Position numbers and translations under genes: made by a program | DNA from: Planctomycetota bacterium | Lineage (GTDB): Bacteria > Planctomycetota > Phycisphaerae > Phycisphaerales > UBA1924 | Direction: 5' to 3' | DNA length: 64,000 nt | Assembly: GCA_039819165.1 (NCBI GenBank) | Contig: JBCBSM010000001.1 | Location: 1,488,001 to 1,552,000 of the forward strand | Part shown: piece after piece, positions 33,077 to 42,760 of the stretch | Layout of the letters: the number at the start of each line of letters is the position of its first letter | How positions within the stretch are numbered: the stretch's first letter is position 1 | Notes under the pieces: model-generated | The model's database searches: none | What the model saw: the letters and a program-made list of their open reading frames with translations, nothing else | Told to the model about the DNA's origin: nothing

Positions 33077-34957
33077 CTACTTGGTGGCCGCGGCGGCGGC
33101 ATTGTCGCTGCGATCGTTCGTGGCATTGCCTGTGACCACGACCTCCAGCGGACCGGGCAGATGCAGATCCCGCTGCGGGAAGGGGATGCTGACGCCCTCC
33201 TTGTCGAAGGCCTGCTTCACGGACTGCATCAGGTCCCAGTATACGTCCCAGTAGTCGCTGGTTCGGCACCACGGACGGCAGACGATGTTGACCGAGTTGT
33301 CGCCGAGGGAATTCACCCGGATCGTCGGGGCGGGGTCGTCGAGCACCTTGGGGTGGGCCTCGACCTCGCGGGACAGGATGTCGCGGGCCTTGTCGATGTC
33401 GTTGGTGTAGGCGATGCCGAAGGTGAGGTCGACGCGGCGGGTGGGCAGCCCCGTGACGTTCGTGATGACGTTGCCCCAGACCTGGTTGTTGGGCACGTAG
33501 TTGATCTGGTTGTCGAAGGTCAGGATGGTGGTGGTGAACAGCGTGACCCGCTGCACCTTGCCCGTCACGCCGCCGGCATCCACGACGTCGCCGACGTCGA
33601 ACGGCCGGAGGAAGAGGATCAGGATGCCGCTGGCGAAGTTGCTCAGCGTGCCCTGGAGCGCCAGGCCGATGACCAGGCCGGCGGCGCCGATGGCGGCGAT
33701 GAGCGGCCCGATGTCGACGCCCGCGTTGTCCAGCGCCACCACGAGCCCGACCAGCAGAATCAACCGCCGCGTGCCCGCGACCAGGAACTGCCGCAGCAGC
33801 TGGCTGCTCCGCTTGGAGCGGACGAGCGCGGCGCTGATGGCCTTGGCCGCGAGCCGGGCGACGACCCAGAAGATGCCGAGCGTGAAGATGAAGCCGAGCA
33901 CGCTCAGGCCGAAGGCGATGCCGCCCGTCTCGCTGGTCAGCCAGTTGGAGAACATGGTGCGGACCTGCTGGACCAGCACTACCGGATCCCAGATGTTGAG
34001 CCGCTGGCCCGTCGCGTTGGCGATGTACTTCTTGGCCGCCGACGCGTCGCCGCCGCGCTGCTCGAAGGTCTTGACCACCACGCGGATGCGATCGACGATC
34101 GCGTCGATGACCGCCTGCTGCTCGCCGCTCCGCTCGGCCAGCGCCGCCCGCACCTCGGCGCTCTGGGCGCGGCTGCTGGCGGCTATGTCCAGGCGGATCC
34201 GAACGCGGACCTGCTGCTGCAGCAGGCCGAGCCACGCCTCGATCCGCTCCTCGATCTGCGTCGCCCGCAGCGGCTGCAGTTCGAGTTGCAGTTCCGAGAT
34301 CGATACCGTCCAGGGCTCGGCACGCTGGTGCACCGGCGGGTCGGCCTGCACCGCGCTCACCAGCGCGTCGACGCGGTCCGACAGCGCCTCCTCCTCGGGC
34401 TTGGCCTCGGGCTCTTCGGCCCGGGCGGGCGGCTTGCCGGCGACCTCGATCGCCGCCACGCCGCCGACGTACGCCAGGTCCTGGGCGACATCGATGCCGC
34501 GATCCCGCAGGGCCTCGAGCGTCAGCCGCGCCCGCACCGCCACCTCGTTGCGGAGCCGCTCGAGGGTGGCCAGCAACTCCCGCGTGGCGTCGTCGATGGG
34601 CGTGCCCGCGGCCTCGCCCCGCCGCGCCTGGACGTTGGCCTCCACCAGCGACTCGCCGATGACGCGGAGCATCTCCACGCTCCGCTCGCCGTGGGCCTGC
34701 AACTCGTCGAGCGGCAGCACGACCAGCCGCTGGCGGTACTCGCTAACCGGCGTGCGGATGAACGCGGCCGCGTCCCCGCCCGTCGGATCGAAGCGCTGGA
34801 TGGCATCCTCGGGCGATGGCGCGTCCGCCTGTGGCGACGCTCCGGCTTGCTCGGCTGCATCGCCGCCGTTCTGGGACATGGCGAGCGTCGACGGCGACGC
34901 CGCCAGCAGCGCCACTACGACCAACCCCACGACGCAAGCCAGCTCGCGCATCCGCAC
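33077..34957 (-). CDS. MscS-family mechanosensitive channel with large N-terminal domain
   Basis: 626 residues. A signal peptide (1-26) is followed by a long, mostly helical periplasmic region (about 30-335) with an Ala/Glu-rich segment. Membrane helices at about 345-370 and 395-415 precede the pore helix GLVIGLALQGTLSNFASGILILF, then the beta domain (RPFDVGDVVDAGGVTGKVQ, VPNNQVWGNVITN) and the alpha/beta C-terminal domain. Such channels release solutes during osmotic downshock. The gene is divergent from the S9 peptidase over 168 bp and precedes the phosphatase-cytochrome gene. Confidence 0.93.
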   Translation of the reverse strand: MRMRELACVVGLVVVALLAASPSTLAMSQNGGDAAEQAGASPQADAPSPEDAIQRFDPTGGDAAAFIRTPVSEYRQRLVVLPLDELQAHGERSVEMLRVIGESLVEANVQARRGEAAGTPIDDATRELLATLERLRNEVAVRARLTLEALRDRGIDVAQDLAYVGGVAAIEVAGKPPARAEEPEAKPEEEALSDRVDALVSAVQADPPVHQRAEPWTVSISELQLELQPLRATQIEERIEAWLGLLQQQVRVRIRLDIAASSRAQSAEVRAALAERSGEQQAVIDAIVDRIRVVVKTFEQRGGDASAAKKYIANATGQRLNIWDPVVLVQQVRTMFSNWLTSETGGIAFGLSVLGFIFTLGIFWVVARLAAKAISAALVRSKRSSQLLRQFLVAGTRRLILLVGLVVALDNAGVDIGPLIAAIGAAGLVIGLALQGTLSNFASGILILFLRPFDVGDVVDAGGVTGKVQRVTLFTTTILTFDNQINYVPNNQVWGNVITNVTGLPTRRVDLTFGIAYTNDIDKARDILSREVEAHPKVLDDPAPTIRVNSLGDNSVNIVCRPWCRTSDYWDVYWDLMQSVKQAFDKEGVSIPFPQRDLHLPGPLEVVVTGNATNDRSDNAAAAATK

Positions 34958-35125
34958 CCTCCCTTGCCCCGCCGTGCCCGCGGACGCTCCCCGCCGCCAG
35001 CGGCAGGCAGCCTAGGGCGAACGCGGGCCCGATCCCGTGCCGCCCGGACCACCTCGCGGCTCTACCATCCCGACCAGGCCCGCCGCGTCACGCCGTCGTG
35101 CGGAACTCTCAGGAAGGACGTGCCG
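34958..35125. promoter_or_regulatory. Divergent spacer between MscS and S9A peptidase genes
   Basis: 168 bp, very GC-rich. The only visible signals are a good AGGAAGGA ribosome site before 35126 and a weak TACCAT at about 35079. No gene is supported here. Confidence 0.3.
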
Positions 35126-37474
35126 ATGAAAGCCCTCGCTGCCGCGTTTTCGGTGTCGCTCTCGCTCGCGCTGCTGGCCGGATGCACCCGATCGTCGCCC
35201 GACCGCGCGTCTCATCAGGGCCCGCTCGAAGCCGCCGCCATGGGCGGCCGCGCCCTGGAACGCTGGGAGGCGGGCTACCGCGTCCAGCTCCAACCCTGGC
35301 ACGTGCTGGCCTACCCCGACGCCGAGCGCACCGACGTCGTCAACACGCTCCACGGCGTCGAGGTTGCCGACCCCTACCGCTGGATGGAGGACCCCGACGA
35401 CCCCCGGCTGGGCGCGTGGATCACCGAACAGAACGAGCTGTTCGAGGACGTGATGCGGCACGCCGACCAGCGTGACGATTACAAGGCGCGGCTCACGGAG
35501 ATCTGGGACTATCCCCGCACCGGCACGCCGCTAGAGCGCGGCGGCACCTACTTCTTCAGCTACAACAACGGCCTGCAGAACCAGAGCGAACTCCGCGTCG
35601 CGAGCACGCCCAAGGGCGAGGGCCGCGTGCTGCTCGACCCCAACACCTGGAGCGACGAGGGCACCATTAGCCTCGCCGGGTGGTCGCCCAGCGAGGACGG
35701 CACGATGCTGGCCTACCTCCAGAGCGAGGGCGGCAGCGACTGGCGGACCATCAAGGTCCTCGACGTCGAGACGGACGAGGACCAGGGCGTCTTCATCGAT
35801 AGTGCCAAGTTCACCGGCATCAGCTGGGCCAAGGACGGCAGCGGCTTCTACTACAGCCGCTACCCCGAGCGCCCCACCGGCAGCGCCGAGCTGACCAGCC
35901 TCAACGAGAACCAGAAGGTCTACTTCCACCGCCGCGTGATCGATGAGGACGGCTCCTCCACCTGGACCGACGAGCTGGTCTACGAGGATCCGGCCAACCC
36001 CAACCGCGGCTGGGGCGTCTCGGTCAGCGACGACGGTACCTTCCTGTTCATGACAGCGAGCGAGACCACCGCGCCCCAGAACTTGCTGTACGTGGACGAT
36101 CTCCGCGACGATGCCGGCTTCGTGCCCATCGTCACCGAGTTCCAGGCCCGCTACAGCGTGCTGGGCAACGTCGAGGGTGACATCCAGCCCGTCACGAGCG
36201 ACGACGCCGTCGGCATCGATCCCGTGATGGTGATCGAACAGCGGCTGCTCGTCTACACGACCGACGACGCGCCACTGGGCCGTGTCATCGCGATCGACCC
36301 GGCCAACCCGGCCCGCGAGAACTGGGTCGAGGTCATCCCCGAGGGCGACGTGGCGCTCTCGGGCGCCAGCCTCGTCGGCGGGCACGTCATCACCCAGGCT
36401 CTCCGCGACGTGCTGCCCGAGATCAACGTGTACACGCCCGAGGGCGAGTTCGTCCGCACCGTCGAGCTGCCGGGCATCGGGTCGGCGGGCGGCTTCGGCG
36501 GCCGCATCCAGGACGAGACCACCTACTACACCTTCTCGAGCTACAACCGTCCGCCCACCCAATACGTCTACCACGTCGCGTCCGGCGAGTCCGAAGTGTT
36601 CCGCGAGAGCGAGATCGAGTTCGACGCCGACCCCTACGTGACCACCCAGGTCTTCTACGAGAGTAAGGACGGCACACGGGTGCCGATGTTCATCACCCAC
36701 CGCGAGGACATCGAACTCGACGGCAGCCACAAGCTGCTGCTCTACGGCTACGGCGGCTTCGGCATCTCGCTGCGGCCCGGCTTCAGCATCACCCGCGCCG
36801 CGTGGCTCGAGAGCGGCGGCATCTACGCCGTACCCAACCTCCGCGGCGGCGGCGAGTACGGCCTGCCCTGGCGCGAGGCCGGCAGCAGGCTCGCCAAGCA
36901 GAACACCTTCGACGACTTCATCGCCGCGGCCGAGTACCTGCACGAGCAGGGCTACACCAGCCCCGAGCGGACGGCCATCATGGGCGGCAGCAACGGCGGG
37001 CTGCTCGTGGGCGCCTGCATGACCCAGCGGCCCGACCTCTTCGGGGCCTGCATCCCCGAGGTGGGCGTGATGGACATGCTCCGCTTCCAGCTCTTCAGCG
37101 CGGGCCGCTTCTGGGTGGCCGACTACGGATCCGCCGACGACGCCGATCAGTTCCCGGTGCTGCTGGGCTACAGCCCCTACCACAACATCCAATACAACGA
37201 GCACTACCCGCCCACGCTCATCACCACCGCCGACCGCGACGACCGCGTGGTGCCCATGCACAGCTTCAAGTTCGCGGCGGCCCTGCAGCACGCCCAGGGC
37301 GGCGCCGATCCGACGCTCATCCGCATCGAGGTCGACGCCGGCCACGGTGCGGGCACGTCCACCGAGAAGTCGATCAACAAGTTCGCCGACCTGTGGTCGT
37401 TCCTGGACATGGTGCTGCTGGCCGAGAACGACGCGAGCGACGGCCCGAGCCTGCTCGATCGGATGCTGCGGTAG
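35126..37474 (+). CDS. Prolyl oligopeptidase (S9A) lipoprotein
   Basis: 782 residues. The leader ends LLAGC (Cys20), a lipobox. The segment VADPYRWMEDPDDPR is the typical start of S9A enzymes. A seven-bladed propeller (about 120-480) gates the alpha/beta hydrolase domain (about 490-770) with catalytic Ser622 (GGSNGG), Asp706 (DRDDRVVP) and His740 (AGHGAG). The family cuts short peptides after proline; the lipoprotein form would work at the outer membrane or in the periplasm on imported peptides. An AGGAAGGA site precedes the ATG. It is convergent with the ABC ATPase gene. Confidence 0.94.
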   Translation: MKALAAAFSVSLSLALLAGCTRSSPDRASHQGPLEAAAMGGRALERWEAGYRVQLQPWHVLAYPDAERTDVVNTLHGVEVADPYRWMEDPDDPRLGAWITEQNELFEDVMRHADQRDDYKARLTEIWDYPRTGTPLERGGTYFFSYNNGLQNQSELRVASTPKGEGRVLLDPNTWSDEGTISLAGWSPSEDGTMLAYLQSEGGSDWRTIKVLDVETDEDQGVFIDSAKFTGISWAKDGSGFYYSRYPERPTGSAELTSLNENQKVYFHRRVIDEDGSSTWTDELVYEDPANPNRGWGVSVSDDGTFLFMTASETTAPQNLLYVDDLRDDAGFVPIVTEFQARYSVLGNVEGDIQPVTSDDAVGIDPVMVIEQRLLVYTTDDAPLGRVIAIDPANPARENWVEVIPEGDVALSGASLVGGHVITQALRDVLPEINVYTPEGEFVRTVELPGIGSAGGFGGRIQDETTYYTFSSYNRPPTQYVYHVASGESEVFRESEIEFDADPYVTTQVFYESKDGTRVPMFITHREDIELDGSHKLLLYGYGGFGISLRPGFSITRAAWLESGGIYAVPNLRGGGEYGLPWREAGSRLAKQNTFDDFIAAAEYLHEQGYTSPERTAIMGGSNGGLLVGACMTQRPDLFGACIPEVGVMDMLRFQLFSAGRFWVADYGSADDADQFPVLLGYSPYHNIQYNEHYPPTLITTADRDDRVVPMHSFKFAAALQHAQGGADPTLIRIEVDAGHGAGTSTEKSINKFADLWSFLDMVLLAENDASDGPSLLDRMLR

Positions 37475-37504
37475 ATCCCGCGGGAACGGAATTCGCCCGG
37501 GACG

Positions 37505-38452
37505 CTACTGCACCAACCCCTTGGTCAGCCGCATGAATGCCGTCTCGAGGTTCACCGCTTCCTCGGTGAACTTCTTGAGGCGGAAGCCGTTGTTGACGAG
37601 GATGTTGGGCACGTCGGCGATGGCGACGGCGCCCTCCTGGTCCAGCGTGAGGTGGATCTCCACGCCGTCGTCGGCGTCGACGAGCTGGACCTTCTTGGCG
37701 CCGGGCAGCTTGGCGAGCACCTCGCCGGCATCGGGCGAGCGTTCGACCACCTGGATGTGCAGGATCTGGCCCACGCGGGCGCGGCTGAGCGCCTCGCGGA
37801 CGGTGCCGGTGAACAGCAGCTTGCCCCGCTCGATGATGCCCACGACGTTGCACAGCTCGGCCAGCTCGTGCAGGATGTGGCTCGAGATCAGGATGGTCTT
37901 GCCCATCCGCTTGAGCTCCTTGAGCAGCTCGCGGATCTCGATGCGGGCGCGGGGATCCAGGCCCGACGCGGGCTCGTCCATCAGCAGCACCTTGGGGTCG
38001 TGCAGCAGCACGCGGGCGACGCTCAGCCGCTGCTGCATGCCCCGGCTGAGCCCGCTGACCTCGGCATTGGCCTTGTAGGTCAGGTCGGTCAGCTCGAGCA
38101 CGTCGCTAACGACCGTCCGCCGCTGCTTGCCGTGGATGTCGTAGGCCGCCGCGAAGAACTCCAGGTACTCGGTGACGACCATGTCCTGGTAGGCGCCCAT
38201 GAAATCGGGCACGTAGCCGATGAGCGGGCGGATGAGCCGATTCTGGTAGCCGATGGTGTGGCCGCAGACCTGCGCCTGCCCGCTGGAGGGCTTGAGCAGC
38301 GTCGCGAGGATCTTGATGGTCGTGGTCTTGCCCGCGCCGTTGGGGCCGATGAAGCCGTAGCAGTCGCCCTCGTCGATGGTGAGGTTGAGGTTGTCGAGCG
38401 CAACCAGCTCGCCGTACCGCTTCGTGAGGTTGATCGTCTCGATGATCGGCAT
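37505..38452 (-). CDS. ABC transporter ATP-binding protein (ABC-2 type)
   Basis: 315 residues. Walker A is GPNGAGKTTTIK, then a Q-loop region, the signature LSRGMQQRLSVARVLL, Walker B VLLMDEPASGLDP and switch His in ISSHIL. The C-terminal extension of about 90 residues (VERSPDAGEVLAKL...AFMRLTKGLVQ) is typical of CcmA/GldA/drug-export ABC-2 ATPases. A matching permease is not adjacent; the gene follows a large membrane protein by 13 bp. It may energise export or assembly with a permease encoded elsewhere. Confidence 0.93.
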   Translation of the reverse strand: MPIIETINLTKRYGELVALDNLNLTIDEGDCYGFIGPNGAGKTTTIKILATLLKPSSGQAQVCGHTIGYQNRLIRPLIGYVPDFMGAYQDMVVTEYLEFFAAAYDIHGKQRRTVVSDVLELTDLTYKANAEVSGLSRGMQQRLSVARVLLHDPKVLLMDEPASGLDPRARIEIRELLKELKRMGKTILISSHILHELAELCNVVGIIERGKLLFTGTVREALSRARVGQILHIQVVERSPDAGEVLAKLPGAKKVQLVDADDGVEIHLTLDQEGAVAIADVPNILVNNGFRLKKFTEEAVNLETAFMRLTKGLVQ

Positions 38453-38465
38453 GCGGCTCCCTCGC

Positions 38466-40964
38466 TCAGCCCCCGGGCCGGGGCGCGGGCGGCGCCGCCG
38501 GCGGGGTCTCGGCTTCGATCGCCGGCGGCCCGGGGGGCAGAGGATACACCCACCGGACGAAGGTGCGGCCCGACAGGTTCGCCTCCCGCCCGTCGACCTC
38601 GATGGGCGTCGGCGTCGGCGCGTCGCCCGACCTCGCGCCGACGTGCCCCAGCACGATGATGCACGGCTGGGTCATCCAGCGGCCCAGATCGAAGCCGTGC
38701 ATCGCCCGCACGGTGGACGCCGTCAGCGAGGATGCGGTCACGCCGCCGCCCGTGCCGCTGGGCGGGCCCGCCTGGCTGAGGAGCGAGGCGATCGCCAGCT
38801 GCTTGCTGATCTCTCCGGCGCTCGTGTTCAGCCCGCCGCCCGACCCGAAGCGCACCGAGCGGTTGGCCTGATCGTCCACGTATCTCGACAGCGTGGCCCG
38901 GGCCCGATCGCGGCCCGTCAGCAGGGTCTCGGCCGAGAGATCCAGCCGCTCGCCCGCGGGCCACGGATCGGGCCGCGAGAACGCCGTCGCGTTGCGGCTG
39001 ATGGGCACATTCGCGCTCACGCCGGGCCGCACGGGCAGCATGCCGGGATTCACGATGATCACGACGTCCTCGAGATCGCCCGGCAGGTCGTGCTCCAGGA
39101 AGCCGACCGCCTCGGACGCCGCCTGTTCCAGGGGCAGTCCATCGGGCCGGGGCGTGGCCCGCAGTTCGCCCGGACCGCCGTCGATCGCCACGGGCGTCGG
39201 CATCGCCCACGCGATGCCACCCGCCCAGTCGACCTGCACCTCCTTCATCGTCGAGCGCACGGGGAAGCGCATCGAGATGGGCTCGTCCAGGCGTGCGATC
39301 GGCCGCACCGGGTAGCCGCGGTTGTCCGGAAAGCTGCCGCCCGTGGTGCTGGGCGTGGGGCTCATCCACGGCGAGACCGAGGCCGCCACCGGCTCGCTCG
39401 CCGACCCGCGGGGCCCGCCGACGCTCACCGTCGCCTCGCCGTACCGCGGGATGATCATGCCCGCCCAGGTCCGCGAGCGCTGCACGGGCTGGCCGTACAC
39501 GTGGTCGAGGATGGTCAGGTGGCTGCCGCGGATCGTCGCCGGGCTCAGCAGGACGGCCCCGCCCCAGGCGATGCCGGTGAACACCGCCGTCGTCGCCACG
39601 AAGCCGACCCAGGCAAGCCGCGAGCGCTTCACCTGCTTGAGCAGCGCGAAGCCGATGGGGCCCGCGACGAACCAGTACACGATGAACACCACGAAGCCCA
39701 GCAGCACGCCCGACGCTGGGCTGCCCGTCTGGGCGATCGAGAAGTCGATCGACTCGTCATAGTGGACCACCACCCGGGGTGGCTGCACCGTGCCGCGGGG
39801 CCGCGACGCCCAGGGCGTCAGGTCGCCCCGCCGTCCGAGCACGCGGTGCCAGAAGGTCTGCGCCGAGGGCGCGCCCACGCGGGCCAGCGCCTCGCTCGCC
39901 ACATCGAGGCCCACCAGCGTCACCGCGCCGATGCCCACCGCGCGACGTACGACGAGGGGCGCTCCGCCGGCGCCGGCCAGCACCGTCGACGCCCGCGCCG
40001 CGTCCTCGACGTCGAACACGTGCGCCGCCATCGTCCGCGGCAGCGCGATCCCCTCTCGGTGGGTGAGCAGCGGCCGCAGCGGCGCCGTGGGATAGTCGGC
40101 GATTCTCTCGGCCGTCACCGCTGGCATCACGTCGGCCAGGGGGTTGTTCAGCTCGCCCGTCAGCCACGTGCCGCCGACCGCGGGCAGCACGACCACGAGG
40201 TGCCCGCCTCGCTGCACCCACCGCCGCAGCGCGTCGGTCCGCTCGGCCCCGAGCGCGATCGGCTCGCCCTGCGTCCAGACGATCGTGCCGAACTGCTCGA
40301 GACCCAACCACTCGTCGGGCATGGCCGCCGGGTCGAGGCGGCTGACCAGCGCGGTCCGCTGGTGCAGCCGCGTGTCGTAGACCTCCTGCGACTGCTCGGT
40401 GTACGCCCCGAGCCCCGCGACCCGCGGGCCGACCACGCCGATCAGCCCGCTCTCGGCCGGCACGACGTTCACCGGCTGGAGCAGCACCTCGCCGACGACC
40501 CGGCCCGCCCGTGGCCGCTCGGTGTCGGCGTCGATCGCCTCGAACACGCGCACCTGTAGGTCGCCGGACTTGCGGAAGTCGAACGGCAGCCGCACGTAGG
40601 TCCACAGCTCCTGCCGCTGCCCGGGGTTCGATGCCAGTCCCCGCTCGTAGAGCGCGGTGTCGCCGTCGGGATCCCGGACGGCCACCCGCACGAGCAGTTC
40701 CCGCTGCCGCACGCCCTGGTCCAGCACCCGCAGCCGCAGCCCCATCCACGAGCCCGGTCGCACGAAGTTGCCGGTACCGAACTCGATGGCCGACACCGCC
40801 ACCTCGCCCTGCGAGACCCCGGCCACGACCGCGGGTTCGCCGCCGTCGGGCGGCGCGTCGTCCTGGGCGAGCGCCGCGGACGCGACGCCCAGCAGTGCGA
40901 GCATCAGCGCCGCGAAGACGCCGCGGCTCAACTCGGCGCGCCGCCTCGCCGATGCACACGGCAT
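38466..40964 (-). CDS. Large exported membrane protein, partner of the ABC ATPase
   Basis: About 832 residues. The start is uncertain: the ATGs at 40979 and 40964 overlap the divergent gene, and the ATG at 40904 or TTG at 40931 would still leave a signal peptide (LALLGVASAALAQ). An extracytoplasmic beta-rich N-terminal part (about 40-190) is followed by a segment resembling a class I glutamine-amidotransferase-like fold (about 190-370, ALRRWVQRGGHLVVVLP) without a recognisable nucleophile. Two membrane helices follow (VLLGFVVFIVYWFVAGPIGF and WVGFVATTAVFTGIAW), then another large extracytoplasmic region with a Pro-rich end. I do not recognise a named family; GldG-like auxiliary proteins of ABC-2 systems are a loose analogy. 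Confidence 0.7.
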   Translation of the reverse strand: MPCASARRRAELSRGVFAALMLALLGVASAALAQDDAPPDGGEPAVVAGVSQGEVAVSAIEFGTGNFVRPGSWMGLRLRVLDQGVRQRELLVRVAVRDPDGDTALYERGLASNPGQRQELWTYVRLPFDFRKSGDLQVRVFEAIDADTERPRAGRVVGEVLLQPVNVVPAESGLIGVVGPRVAGLGAYTEQSQEVYDTRLHQRTALVSRLDPAAMPDEWLGLEQFGTIVWTQGEPIALGAERTDALRRWVQRGGHLVVVLPAVGGTWLTGELNNPLADVMPAVTAERIADYPTAPLRPLLTHREGIALPRTMAAHVFDVEDAARASTVLAGAGGAPLVVRRAVGIGAVTLVGLDVASEALARVGAPSAQTFWHRVLGRRGDLTPWASRPRGTVQPPRVVVHYDESIDFSIAQTGSPASGVLLGFVVFIVYWFVAGPIGFALLKQVKRSRLAWVGFVATTAVFTGIAWGGAVLLSPATIRGSHLTILDHVYGQPVQRSRTWAGMIIPRYGEATVSVGGPRGSASEPVAASVSPWMSPTPSTTGGSFPDNRGYPVRPIARLDEPISMRFPVRSTMKEVQVDWAGGIAWAMPTPVAIDGGPGELRATPRPDGLPLEQAASEAVGFLEHDLPGDLEDVVIIVNPGMLPVRPGVSANVPISRNATAFSRPDPWPAGERLDLSAETLLTGRDRARATLSRYVDDQANRSVRFGSGGGLNTSAGEISKQLAIASLLSQAGPPSGTGGGVTASSLTASTVRAMHGFDLGRWMTQPCIIVLGHVGARSGDAPTPTPIEVDGREANLSGRTFVRWVYPLPPGPPAIEAETPPAAPPAPRPGG

Positions 40965-41280
40965 GCAGCATGCGTCCATCGAGGCCTCGCTGGTGCTTCT
41001 CGTGCTCGCCGCTGCCGGCGTCCTGGCGATCCTGCTCGTCCTGTCGGCGGCCATCCGCGACGGCCGGGACATCATCGCGCTGCACGCCCGGGCCAAGCAG
41101 ATCCTCGACCAGCAGCGGAAGCTCATGATCGCCCGCGGCCTCATCGCCGATCCCGACGAGGAGCCCATCGACGTGGACCCCGTCGACGAGGACGCGACCG
41201 GCGACGCCGCAGCGACCGCCGACGAGTCCGCCGGGGCCATCCCCGAGGCCGGCGAGGACGTACGGCGGCGGGCGGCCTGA
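40963..41280 (+). CDS. Small single-pass membrane protein with acidic tail
   Basis: 105 residues. One membrane helix (about 8-30, LVLLVLAAAGVLAILLVLSA) is followed by a basic helical part (HARAKQILDQQRKLMIARGLIA) and an acidic tail. Its ATG overlaps possible start codons of the divergent membrane protein on the other strand, so one of the two starts is probably downstream. No family is recognised. It is convergent with the M20 peptidase gene, 10 bp between stops. Confidence 0.5.
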   Translation: MQHASIEASLVLLVLAAAGVLAILLVLSAAIRDGRDIIALHARAKQILDQQRKLMIARGLIADPDEEPIDVDPVDEDATGDAAATADESAGAIPEAGEDVRRRAA

Positions 41281-41290
41281 TCCGCCATCC

Positions 41291-42721
41291 TCACGGCCGG
41301 CCACCCCGCAGCAGGTCGATCAGCACCGCGTGGGCCCGCACGCCGAGGCGGTAGCACGGCACCTCGAACTTCTCGTTGGGCGAGTGCACGCGATCGTCTT
41401 CCAGGCCGAAGCCCATGAACACGGTGTCCAGCCCCAGGTGCTCCTTGAGCAGGCCGGCGACCGGGATCGAGCCACCCGTCTTGATCAACGCCGCGTCCGA
41501 GCCCGAGGCGATCTTCAGCGCTTCGGCCGCCCGCCCAAGCCAGGGCGACTCGGGGTCGAGGCTCGCGGGCGGGCCGCCGGCCATCTCGGTCAGCTCCCAC
41601 CGGCAGCCCGGCGGCGTGCGCTCCTCCAGCCACGCGAAGAACTTCGTCGCGATGTCGTGGGGTTCCTGGTCGGCCACCAGCCGGAAGCTGATCTTGGCGC
41701 TCGCGTGCGCCGGGATCACCGTCTTCGCGCCGGCGCCGGTGTAGCCGCCCCACATGCCGTTGATCTCGGCCGTTGGCCGCGCCCACTCTCGCTCCAGGGC
41801 GCTCCAGCCGGCCTCGCCGATGTCGGCAGCCGACTCGAGCCCCACCGAGCGCAGCGCCGCGGCGGCATCGGTGCCGAGCGCTCTCCACCGCGATCGCTCG
41901 TCCTCGGTCGGTTCGATCACGCCGTCGTAGAAGCCCGGGATCGCCACGCGGCGGTCGGCGTCCCACAGCTGCGCCAGCACCTTGGGCAGCTCGTTGAGCG
42001 GGTTGGGCACCCGGCCTCCCCACTGGCCCGAGTGCAGATCCTTGTCCGGCCCGTGCAGCGTGACCTGCGTGTACGCCAGCCCGCGCACGCCGTAGGTGAT
42101 CGCCGGCTTGCCGCGGCCCAGCATTCCCGTGTCGCTGATGAGGCAGAAGTCGCAGCCGCCCAGCTCGGCCTTGTGCTGCTGCAGGAACCGCTCGAGGTTC
42201 TCCGAGCCCGATTCCTCCTCGCCCTCGATCAGCACGGTGTACCGCACGCCGCCCGCGGGCTCACCGCTCAGCTCCTTCCACGCCCGCAGCGCCTCGAGGA
42301 ACGTCGCGACCTGGCCCTTGTCGTCCACCGCGCCGCGGGCCACGACGTGCTCGGCCGGCACCTCGTCGGTCGCGGGCTGGATGACCGGATCGAACGGGCC
42401 GGTGTGCCACAGCTCCAGCGGATCGGGCGGCTGCACGTCGTAGTGCCCGTAGAACAGCACGTGCGGGCCGGCCTCGCCCGCGCCCGCGGGCGTGCGGCCC
42501 AGCACGATCGGGTGGCCGCTGCCCGGCGGATCGCCCGTGGGCACCAGGTCGGCCTCCAGCCCGGCCTCGCGGAGTTGCTCGGCCGCCCACTCCGCCGCCC
42601 GGGCGCATTGCTGCTTGAAGTCCGGATCGGCGCTGATGCTGGGGATCCGCAGCCAATCGCACAGCCGGCGCAGGCCGTGCTGCTCGTCGGACGACAGCCG
42701 TTCGAGGACCCGCTCGATCAT
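41291..42721 (-). CDS. M20-family metallopeptidase (dipeptidase)
   Basis: 476 residues. VLFYGHYDVQPP (metal His and Asp), ARGAVDDKGQ (bridging Asp), IEGEEESGSENL (catalytic Glu plus metal Glu), LISDTG (metal Asp) and a late RVHSPNEKFEV (metal His) form the two-zinc site of M20 dipeptidases; the lid domain spans about 210-380. GPDKDLHSGQWGG is the conserved lid contact. It cleaves dipeptides or acylated amino acids in the cytoplasm. A GGAGGGG site precedes the ATG. Confidence 0.93.
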   Translation of the reverse strand: MIERVLERLSSDEQHGLRRLCDWLRIPSISADPDFKQQCARAAEWAAEQLREAGLEADLVPTGDPPGSGHPIVLGRTPAGAGEAGPHVLFYGHYDVQPPDPLELWHTGPFDPVIQPATDEVPAEHVVARGAVDDKGQVATFLEALRAWKELSGEPAGGVRYTVLIEGEEESGSENLERFLQQHKAELGGCDFCLISDTGMLGRGKPAITYGVRGLAYTQVTLHGPDKDLHSGQWGGRVPNPLNELPKVLAQLWDADRRVAIPGFYDGVIEPTEDERSRWRALGTDAAAALRSVGLESAADIGEAGWSALEREWARPTAEINGMWGGYTGAGAKTVIPAHASAKISFRLVADQEPHDIATKFFAWLEERTPPGCRWELTEMAGGPPASLDPESPWLGRAAEALKIASGSDAALIKTGGSIPVAGLLKEHLGLDTVFMGFGLEDDRVHSPNEKFEVPCYRLGVRAHAVLIDLLRGGRP

Positions 42722-42760
42722 GCACCCCTCCGCACGGACGATGGCGCGAGGTGGAGCGCC

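Noticed and set aside
35531-37345. 604-residue minus-strand frame
   Set aside because: Antisense to the S9A peptidase, whose catalytic motifs and length are intact; composition is Val/Asp/Gly-rich without motifs.
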